From contig JAJRAX010000137.1 of assembly GCA_028679775.1 (NCBI GenBank), positions 1 to 7,508 on the forward strand: a DNA stretch of 7,508 nucleotides, in the 5' to 3' direction. The DNA is from Methanothrix sp. Lineage in GTDB: Archaea; Halobacteriota; Methanosarcinia; Methanotrichales; Methanotrichaceae. The position numbers and the translations under genes were made by a program. The notes beneath the pieces are model-generated. The model was not told the DNA's origin and did not search any database. It was given only the letters and a program-made list of their open reading frames with translations. Of this stretch, positions 1-4,968 are shown piece after piece (the first letter of the stretch is position 1; the number at the start of each line of letters is the position of its first letter).

Positions 1-15
1 AAAGCACCTCCATCC

Positions 16-1233
16 ATGGATATACTTGCTGATGTCGGAGGAAGACCTGGCCTGGACTGCAATGGCTTTTGCAGCTACTGCTATTTTAGAGGAGTGAAAA
101 GCGTCCCGCCCTTCGGCTGCAAGTTCTGTATGCCCTTCAAAAAGGGCTGCGACTACTGCTCACGGGCGATTGTGGAGGGCTACCCAGGCTTCAAGCCAAT
201 GGACGCCGTCATCTTCGATGTGGCAGGAAAATGCATGGGCGAGATCCCGGATAAGGTCACCATCAGCGGCGGAGGGGACCTGAGCTGCTACCCTGACCTC
301 CTGCCCCTCACCGAGACCCTCTCGCAGGGCATGGTGCCGATAGCTTTAGGCTACACATCAGGAAAAGGCTTCAAGAAGGCTGATGATGCCGCAGCCCTGA
401 TCGATGCAGGCGTCACCGAGGTCTCTTTTACTGTATTCTCTACAAGGCCCGAACTGCGCAGAAAATACATGAACGACAGGAACGCGGAGATCGCATTATC
501 CAACCTTGAGATCTTCTGCAAGAGCTGCCAGGTTTACTGCGCCGTCGTGCTGCTCCCCGGCATCAACGATGGAGCAGAGCTTGAGAAGACATGCAGCGAC
601 CTCGAGGATATGGGGGCCAAAGGCCTCATTCTGATGAGGTTTGCCAACGCCCGTGATCAGGGCCTGATCCTCAACAATGCCCCCATCATCGAGGGCATAA
701 CTCCTCACAGCATCGAGGAGTTCCGAGACATAGTCACCGATACAGCAAAGAGTCATAGGCTGCGGATCACGGGAACGCCTCTTTGGGACCCGGTCACAAA
801 GGCGCCCTTCGCGCTCGCCAGCCATCCGGAAAAGGTCTCCACTCTGCCTTCCATTCGCAGGAGCGCAACCATCATCACCAGCAGAGTGGCCGAGCCGCTG
901 CTTTCTGCCATATTCAAGCAAATGGGCGAAAAAGTCAATGTGATGTCTCTTCAAAAGGACGTAGGCTGCCTGATAACAATCGATGACTTCATGGATCTGG
1001 ATCTGAGCCAGGTCAAGGGCACAGTCATCATTCCTGGCCGGACTCTAGCCCACGAAAAAGAGATCAAAAAGGCTCTTTCTCGCGACGGACAGAACAGAAT
1101 CGTGGCGCGGGGCCCGGACAGGCTTACCGTAGACGGCGAGATGAGCATCTCCATGAGCGAGGAGGAGGTCATTGATCTGGAGATGGAGGCTTTTGGAGAG
1201 CTGATCGAGGCCATCAATGCTCTTGGGATCTAG
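16..1233 (+). CDS. mmp10: Mmp10, B12-dependent radical SAM methyltransferase that methylates an McrA arginine
   Basis: A 405-residue protein recognised as methanogenesis marker protein 10. Characterised Mmp10 C-methylates a conserved arginine near the active site of the methyl-coenzyme M reductase alpha subunit, using SAM, cobalamin and a [4Fe-4S] cluster in the cytoplasm. Seen directly: the radical SAM motif CX3CX2C at C15, C19 and C22 (DCNGFCSYCYF); a second four-cysteine site C35-X2-C38-X6-C45-X2-C48, as in the family, where it is reported to bind an extra metal; and a SAM-binding GGGD stretch at 85-88. Y113 in GYTSGKG is probably the tyrosine reported to ligate the cluster in the Methanosarcina enzyme. 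Length is normal for the family. ATG 16 is chosen because the family begins just before the DVGG..G.DC motif; the five codons before it are open, so an upstream start cannot be excluded. It converges on the methyltransferase gene at 1298-2083. Confidence 0.95.
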   Translation: MDILADVGGRPGLDCNGFCSYCYFRGVKSVPPFGCKFCMPFKKGCDYCSRAIVEGYPGFKPMDAVIFDVAGKCMGEIPDKVTISGGGDLSCYPDLLPLTETLSQGMVPIALGYTSGKGFKKADDAAALIDAGVTEVSFTVFSTRPELRRKYMNDRNAEIALSNLEIFCKSCQVYCAVVLLPGINDGAELEKTCSDLEDMGAKGLILMRFANARDQGLILNNAPIIEGITPHSIEEFRDIVTDTAKSHRLRITGTPLWDPVTKAPFALASHPEKVSTLPSIRRSATIITSRVAEPLLSAIFKQMGEKVNVMSLQKDVGCLITIDDFMDLDLSQVKGTVIIPGRTLAHEKEIKKALSRDGQNRIVARGPDRLTVDGEMSISMSEEEVIDLEMEAFGELIEAINALGI

Positions 1234-1272
1234 CGGGAGAGTCTTCGTGGCAGGCCTGGCAGCATGACAGGA

Positions 1273-1305
1273 GAGCTGATTTCAGCTCATCCATCTCTCA
1301 TTTTT
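1273..1305 (+). terminator. Possible hairpin plus T-tract terminator after mmp10
   Basis: A perfect inverted repeat, GAGCTGA (1273-1279) and TCAGCTC (1282-1288), can form a 6-bp stem with a 4-nt loop. It lies in the 64-bp gap between two convergent genes. Five T residues follow at 1301-1305 on the plus strand, just inside the 3' end of the opposing gene, so the arrangement would fit the end of the mmp10 transcript. The 12-nt gap between stem and T tract is long, so this is tentative. Confidence 0.35.
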
Positions 1306-2083
1306 CGTCATCTTTCCGGGCTACAATTATGATGGAGTAAGAGCCGTCCACGTCCTCCACAGTTGGGTAAGCCGCAACATAAGAGAGCCATCGAATCATC
1401 TTCGGTGAATGCATGGCCGGCTCGTCGCCGAGCCTTCCCGTCAGTCTTTTGGCATTGACCAGCTGCTGCTCTCTTCTGAATAATGCTTTTGACCATGACT
1501 GGCCCAGCCGGTAGATAACCTTCATATCGTTCTGCTGGACCAGCCTGGAGAGAGATCCGAAATTAAACCACTGTTTATGAGACTTATTTCTCGGCAGCCC
1601 TGAGCTGTCGCCCGACTCCGAGAGGACGTTAGGGACCGAGCAGATGAAAAAGCCGCCCGGTTGGAGTATTTTCGAGAACTGGGATACGGCCCGAAATGGA
1701 TCAAGCAGATGCTCGATGGTCTCGAAGCTGACCACAGCGGCAGCGCTGCCTATGTGAATCTCAGGGCACAGATCCTCTTCGTCCAGGTTCTTGCAGAGAA
1801 AATGCAGTTTATCTGTCTGAAAGTACTGCCGGGCCGCTTCCACCAGGGCTGGGCAGCCATCGACCCCAATCACCTTTTCGGCTACGTCTGCCAGCTCCGC
1901 GGATCCGTACCCCCTGCCTGAGGATATATCGGCCACCAGACCGGGCCTGAGGGGTCTGAGAAAATCGGTGGCAAAGAGGTATCTTCCCAGGTACTCGGCC
2001 TTTCGCCAGACGTTTCTGTCTGCCGCATCGAAGGGATCTATTTGATCCGGGCCGCTTCCGCCGTATGCTAAATATGATGACAT
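1298..2083 (-). CDS. Class I SAM-dependent methyltransferase, substrate unknown
   Basis: A 261-residue protein with the order of motifs of a Rossmann-fold SAM methyltransferase (UbiG/Methyltransf_11-23-like). Motif I is ADISSGRGYG (51-60), with Ser where the usual D-x-G-x-G-x-G has its first Gly. D75 in VIGVDG is the expected acidic residue that contacts the SAM ribose. SFETIEHLLDP (119-129) is the motif after strand 4, typical of UbiG-like enzymes, and ILQPGGFFICSVPN (139-152) is motif VI. There is no signal peptide or membrane segment, so it is cytoplasmic. The C-terminal third (from about 155) is basic and aromatic, probably the substrate-specific part, and gives no clue to the methyl acceptor. 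ATG 2083 fits a TATA-like element about 30 nt upstream. Nothing in the sequence ties it to Mmp10 beyond convergent position. Fold confident, function unknown. Confidence 0.85.
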   Translation of the reverse strand: MSSYLAYGGSGPDQIDPFDAADRNVWRKAEYLGRYLFATDFLRPLRPGLVADISSGRGYGSAELADVAEKVIGVDGCPALVEAARQYFQTDKLHFLCKNLDEEDLCPEIHIGSAAAVVSFETIEHLLDPFRAVSQFSKILQPGGFFICSVPNVLSESGDSSGLPRNKSHKQWFNFGSLSRLVQQNDMKVIYRLGQSWSKALFRREQQLVNAKRLTGRLGDEPAMHSPKMIRWLSYVAAYPTVEDVDGSYSIIIVARKDDEK

Positions 2084-2108
2084 CTCTGATGAACAATTGA
2101 ATGCTAAC

Positions 2109-2117
2109 TATTTATGC
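2109..2117. promoter_or_regulatory. TATA-like element shared by divergent genes
   Basis: Only 49 bp separate the two divergent start codons (2083 on minus, 2133 on plus). On the minus strand the element reads GCATAAATA, matching 6 of 8 positions of the archaeal box A TTTAWATA. It sits about 30 nt before the methyltransferase ATG, which predicts a leaderless or near-leaderless mRNA. On the plus strand the same bases read TATTTATGC, a weaker box, centred about 20 nt before ATG 2133 and 29 nt before ATG 2142. No second TATA-like sequence is evident in the gap, so one element may serve both directions. Confidence 0.5.
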
Positions 2118-2132
2118 ATTGAGATTGCAGAC

Positions 2133-2843
2133 ATGGGTCTCATGAAAGTATTGGCAATTAACGGCAGCCCTCACAAGGATGAGGGAAATACTGCAATGAT
2201 TCTTGGACCTTTTCTTGAGGGCATGAAGGAAGAGGGCTGTGATGTAGAGGTCCTTTTCGTCAAAGATCTCGATATAAAGCCGTGCAATGCAGACATGAGC
2301 TGCTGGTTTGCAAATCCCGGCACATGCTATCAGTTGGATGATATGCAGATGGTCCTGCCAAAGATCAAAGAGGCAGATGTCATAGTTTGGGCGAGTCCCG
2401 TCTACTACTCTGGCATGACAGGCCCCCTCAAAATTCTGATGGACAGGCAGGTGCCGTTGTCCATGCTTCGAAATAGAGCCAAGAAGCAGAAGATGGTTCT
2501 CGTCTCAACCTGTAGCGCCTGGGAGCTTTCCATGTTCGATCCCCTGATTGTCCAGATGAAAGCCCTCTACGGGAATCCGGAAGAAGGCTACGAGTTTGCC
2601 GGAGCCTTGCTCCGTCCAATGGCCGATAGCATGAGGGAGATGATCAAGGCCGGTGAGACTGCAATGGTTGACCGCGTCTTTCTGGCGGCGAAGAAGGCTG
2701 GCAGCCAGCTGGCCAAAGAGGGCAGGATCTCTGAGGAGGTCAGCCAGCAGGTAAGTCGAGAGCTGATGCCCCGCGATGCATATTACAAGGCAATGGAGCT
2801 GGCACTTGATCAGATGAAAAAGGCTGTAGGAAAAAGCCCTTAG
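2133..2843 (+). CDS. Flavodoxin-fold NAD(P)H-dependent FMN reductase-like oxidoreductase
   Basis: A 236-residue flavoprotein of the NADPH-dependent FMN reductase / iron-sulfur flavoprotein superfamily. Numbered from ATG 2133: the N-terminal strand MKVLAINGSPH (4-14) followed by GNTAMIL (18-24) is the FMN phosphate-binding loop, and ADVIVWASPVYYSGMTGPLKILMDR (about 86-110) is the family signature around the isoalloxazine ring. The cysteine region IKPC...SC...GTC followed by DDM is like that of iron-sulfur flavoproteins, but the spacing is CX5CX7C, so the usual compact CX2CX2C cluster motif is missing one Cys. It probably binds FMN and transfers electrons in the cytoplasm; partner unknown. Start: the frame is open back to a TTG at 2097, but family members begin at MKVL, so ATG 2133 or ATG 2142 is preferred. 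No Shine-Dalgarno sequence is evident; a leaderless mRNA is likely. It ends 1 nt before rnhB, suggesting cotranscription. Confidence 0.85.
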   Translation: MGLMKVLAINGSPHKDEGNTAMILGPFLEGMKEEGCDVEVLFVKDLDIKPCNADMSCWFANPGTCYQLDDMQMVLPKIKEADVIVWASPVYYSGMTGPLKILMDRQVPLSMLRNRAKKQKMVLVSTCSAWELSMFDPLIVQMKALYGNPEEGYEFAGALLRPMADSMREMIKAGETAMVDRVFLAAKKAGSQLAKEGRISEEVSQQVSRELMPRDAYYKAMELALDQMKKAVGKSP

Positions 2844-2844
2844 T

Positions 2845-3477
2845 ATGTTGCTTCTCGGCGCAGATGAGGCTGGAAAGGGCCCGGTCATTGGTTCGATGTT
2901 TGTGGCCGGGCTGGTGATCGATGAGGAGAGGCTCTTTGACCTGGCGGGCTTCGGAGTCAAGGACTCCAAGCTCCTCTCTCCTGCGAGAAGAGAGGTGCTG
3001 GCCAAAAAGATAGCAGGCATTGCCACGGACCAGTTTATTCTGGAGGTCAAGCCCCAGATGATCGATGAGCTGCGAGAGGTCATGACCATGAACGAGATCA
3101 TGGTTAGAAGCTTCTCTACAGTCGTCGCAAAGCTTCATGCCGACAGGGCAATGCTTGATGCTGCGGACGTGAATGCACAGAGGTTTGCCAATCGTGTGAA
3201 GGCCGCCAGCAAGACTGAAATGCTGGTCCAGGCTGAGCACAAAGCAGATTTGCATCATCAGGTCGTCTCCGCAGCCTCGATTCTGGCCAAGGTGCGGCGG
3301 GATGCCTCCATGCGTGAGCTGGAGGAGGTCATGCACTGCAAGATCGGCAGCGGCTATCCTCACGATCAGGATACATTGAACTTTCTAAGCCAATGGGTGA
3401 AGGAGAACCGGGATCTTCCCCTCTGCGCCAGGCATAGCTGGAAGACGGCCCAGCGTATAAAAGCTAGTTTTATATAG
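2845..3477 (+). CDS. rnhB: Ribonuclease HII
   Basis: A 210-residue archaeal-type RNase HII. It cleaves the RNA strand of RNA-DNA hybrids and nicks 5' of single ribonucleotides embedded in DNA, using two metal ions. Seen directly: the DEAGKG motif with catalytic D7 and E8; LDAADVN (104-110) carrying the third carboxylate, D105; ADLHHQVVSAASILAKVRRD (134-153) with D135, the most strongly conserved block of the family; GSGYPHD (168-174); and ARHSWKT (195-201) near the C-terminus. All four acidic ligands are present and the length is usual, so it should be active. ATG 2845 follows the flavoprotein stop by 1 nt, which implies translational coupling or a shared transcript. The last codons overlap a strong TATA box that probably drives the next gene. 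Confidence 0.96.
   Translation: MLLLGADEAGKGPVIGSMFVAGLVIDEERLFDLAGFGVKDSKLLSPARREVLAKKIAGIATDQFILEVKPQMIDELREVMTMNEIMVRSFSTVVAKLHADRAMLDAADVNAQRFANRVKAASKTEMLVQAEHKADLHHQVVSAASILAKVRRDASMRELEEVMHCKIGSGYPHDQDTLNFLSQWVKENRDLPLCARHSWKTAQRIKASFI
3456..3476 (+). promoter_or_regulatory. TATA box promoter for the class V aminotransferase
   Basis: TTTTATATA at 3468-3476 is a near-perfect archaeal box A, lying in the last codons of rnhB. Its spacing predicts transcription starting near 3498, giving a leader of about 20 nt before ATG 3518. That leader contains the purine-rich AAGGGA at 3508-3513, a weak ribosome binding site. A second AT element, TATAAAA (3456-3462), forms an inverted repeat with TTTTATA (3468-3474) around GCTAG. 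Confidence 0.6.
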
Positions 3478-3492
3478 GCTGCCTGAAACTAG
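3464..3492. repeat. Inverted repeat overlapping the aminotransferase TATA box
   Basis: CTAGTTT (3464-3470) and AAACTAG (3486-3492) are perfect 7-bp inverted arms, 15 nt apart. Nested inside are AGGC (3476-3479) and GCCT (3481-3484). The left arm overlaps the TATA box and the whole element lies between it and the predicted start of transcription, a usual place for an archaeal repressor operator. It could also be chance in a short AT-rich stretch; no binding protein is identified. Confidence 0.35.
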
Positions 3493-3517
3493 AAGGCGCA
3501 ATAGAAGAAGGGATCTC

Positions 3518-4663
3518 ATGGATATAGAGGATACTTTGCTCATGATTCCGGGACCCGTAAAGGTCGCGCCTCGCGTTCTGCGCGCCCTGTCGCGTCCCAT
3601 GATCAGCCACCGAAGCGGCGACTTCAGCGCAATTTACAGCGATTGTTTGGGGCTGCTCAAGCAGTTCTTCGAGACCAAGAACGATATAGTAGTGATGACC
3701 GGCAGCGGCACTGTTGGCATGGATGCGGCTGTATCCGGGCTCATAGGCCGTGACGACAAGATTGTGACCATATCCAACGGCAAGTTCGGCGAGAGGTTCA
3801 CTGAAATCGGCGAGAGATATGGCAAAGCAATTCCAGTGAAGTTCGAGTGGGGCACACCCTTCGACCTGGACCGCGTTGAGGCTGCTCTAGAAGAGGGCGC
3901 TAAGGCCGTGGCAATGGTTCACAACGAGACCTCAGTCGGCCTCACAAATCCTGCAAAGGAAGTGGGCAAGCTCGCCAGGAAACACGATGCGGTCTTCATC
4001 GTAGACGGCATATCCTCGATAGGCGGAAACGAGTTTTTGACAGATGAGTGGGGCATAGACATCGCCATCACGGGCTCGCAGAAGGCTCTAGCAATTCCGC
4101 CCGGCCTCGCAGTGGTCTCCACATCGCTGAGAGCCGAAGAACGCCTATTGCCGAAGAGCGGCAGCTACTATGCCGACCTGAAGGCTCACCTAAAGAGCAT
4201 GAGAAAGAGCCAGCCACAGACGCCCTTCACTCCCGCGGTGTCTTTATTCTTTGCAATGCAGGAGTCGCTTCACATGGCAGAAGATGATGGTTTTGCAGCC
4301 AGAAGATCAAAGACTGCCAGGCAGGCTGAGTCTGTCCGCGCTGCTGCCAAGGCTCTTGGCATCGAGCTGTTCCCGCGCGTCAACGAGCACTCCCACTACT
4401 CAAACACTGTGACCGCCATGAAGATACCGGCGGGCGTCACAGACGATCAGCTTCGAGGCGGCATGAAGAAGCAGGGCGTGATCGTCTCCGGCGGACAGGA
4501 TGCGATCAAGGGCAAGATCTTTAGGATCGGAACTATGGGAGTATGCTCGACTGGCGACATTCTCCGGACAATCCAGACGCTCGAGCTAATCTTGGCCAAG
4601 CAGGGCAAGATCGCCTCCTGCGGCGCGGGAGTCGAGGCTGCAAGCCATGTGCTGGGGATTTAA
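3518..4663 (+). CDS. Class V PLP-dependent aminotransferase (alanine-glyoxylate / serine-pyruvate type)
   Basis: A 381-residue class V aminotransferase (fold type I). PGPVKVAPRVL (11-21) and ISHRS (29-33) are the N-terminal substrate-loop motifs of the alanine-glyoxylate/serine-pyruvate group. TGSGT (61-65) binds the PLP phosphate, HNETSVGLTNP (135-145) and D163 in IVDGISSIGG contact the ring, K189 in TGSQKAL is the Schiff-base lysine, and R336 in FRIGTMG should bind the substrate carboxylate. All key residues are present. Homologs in methanogens are annotated as alanine-glyoxylate or aspartate aminotransferases, or wrongly as a soluble hydrogenase subunit; the Methanocaldococcus homolog has been linked to phosphoserine and broad amino-donor activity. 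Exact substrate cannot be read from the sequence. The short C-terminal helix after 360 is usual in this archaeal branch. It has its own TATA box and is 40 nt downstream of rnhB. Confidence 0.92.
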   Translation: MDIEDTLLMIPGPVKVAPRVLRALSRPMISHRSGDFSAIYSDCLGLLKQFFETKNDIVVMTGSGTVGMDAAVSGLIGRDDKIVTISNGKFGERFTEIGERYGKAIPVKFEWGTPFDLDRVEAALEEGAKAVAMVHNETSVGLTNPAKEVGKLARKHDAVFIVDGISSIGGNEFLTDEWGIDIAITGSQKALAIPPGLAVVSTSLRAEERLLPKSGSYYADLKAHLKSMRKSQPQTPFTPAVSLFFAMQESLHMAEDDGFAARRSKTARQAESVRAAAKALGIELFPRVNEHSHYSNTVTAMKIPAGVTDDQLRGGMKKQGVIVSGGQDAIKGKIFRIGTMGVCSTGDILRTIQTLELILAKQGKIASCGAGVEAASHVLGI

Positions 4664-4664
4664 C

Positions 4665-4706
4665 TTTTTTTTGTTCTATTAATTTAAATATTTTCTATAA
4701 TTTTTT
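4665..4706 (+). terminator. T-rich archaeal terminator after the aminotransferase
   Basis: Eight consecutive T residues begin 2 nt after the TAA stop (4665-4672). More T-rich sequence follows, including T6 at 4701-4706. Archaeal RNA polymerase terminates at such T tracts without needing a hairpin, so this is a good terminator for the plus-strand aminotransferase transcript. Confidence 0.65.
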
Positions 4707-4708
4707 CA

Positions 4709-4735
4709 GAATTCTCGTGATCTTCATGAGAATTT
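4709..4735. other. Stable hairpin in the intergenic region
   Basis: Arms 4709-4720 (GAATTCTCGTGA) and 4724-4735 (TCATGAGAATTT) can pair over 12 bp, including two G-U pairs in RNA, around a 3-nt loop TCT. It lies downstream of the T tracts and about 25 bp before the next TATA box. It is not followed by a T run on either strand, so it is not a standard intrinsic terminator. It may be a 3'-end stabiliser, an operator-like inverted repeat, or incidental. Confidence 0.45.
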
Positions 4736-4760
4736 GAGCAGCAAGATCAGGCAAAAAGCC

Positions 4761-4768
4761 TTTATAAT
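4761..4768 (+). promoter_or_regulatory. TATA box for the large secreted protein gene
   Basis: TTTATAAT matches the archaeal box A well and is preceded by an A/G-rich stretch (GCAAAAAGCC) that could act as a BRE. It predicts transcription starting near 4790 and a leader of about 45 nt before ATG 4837. No clear Shine-Dalgarno sequence precedes that ATG. A 15-codon reading frame begins at ATG 4800 within the leader. Confidence 0.5.
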
Positions 4769-4799
4769 TGTGACCGGTGTAGAGTACATTCGGTATTTA

Positions 4800-4847
4800 A
4801 TGGGGGTTAAGGCTTTTGAGCAGAATTATAGCAGACATGATCGATAA
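4800..4847 (+). CDS. Possible 15-residue upstream ORF in the leader
   Basis: ATG 4800 opens a frame of 15 codons (MGVKAFEQNYSRHDR) ending at TAA 4845-4847. It overlaps the start of the large secreted-protein gene by 11 nt in another frame. It lies about 10 nt after the predicted transcription start, so a ribosome could load on it first. Nothing beyond position supports translation; it is noted only because it would affect the downstream start. Confidence 0.15.
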   Translation: MGVKAFEQNYSRHDR

Positions 4848-4968
4848 TGTATCGGAATTATGTCCATCATTATTTAAGAGTTCCAAAAGAAATGGTTCTC
4901 GTCTCGCGTTATTCCTATTATTCATATCCACAATTTCTGCTCTGGCCCTTGCCCCGACATGTGCAGCC
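4837..4968 (+). other. Signal peptide of the secreted repeat protein
   Basis: Codons 1-44. A basic n-region with K14, K17, R18 and R22 precedes a 17-residue hydrophobic core (L23 to A39) and a small-residue cleavage region ending T-C-A-A before QSGY. C42 does not sit in a lipobox, so a general secretory signal with type I cleavage is more likely than a lipoprotein signal. The 22-residue n-region is longer than usual. Confidence 0.8.

Noticed and set aside
496..954. Minus-strand frame of 152 codons opposite mmp10
   Set aside because: It is antisense to the conserved Mmp10 coding sequence, with a low-complexity, basic translation and no promoter or ribosome site.
1251..1258. 8-bp palindrome CAGGCCTG after mmp10
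   Set aside because: It is too short to be significant, with no extension or T tract next to it.
2097..2132. TTG start at 2097 for the flavoprotein
   Set aside because: It would add 12 residues before the conserved MKVLAINGSP strand and place the TATA-like element inside the coding region; ATG 2133 or 2142 fits better.
2505..3363. Two long minus-strand open frames (about 200 codons each) opposite the flavoprotein and rnhB
   Set aside because: They lie across two clearly recognised plus-strand genes, their translations resemble no protein family, and they are explained by codon bias on the opposite strand.
4960..4968. Cys at codon 42 as a lipoprotein attachment site
   Set aside because: The preceding residues A-P-T do not form a lipobox, and a normal cleavage site follows at once.
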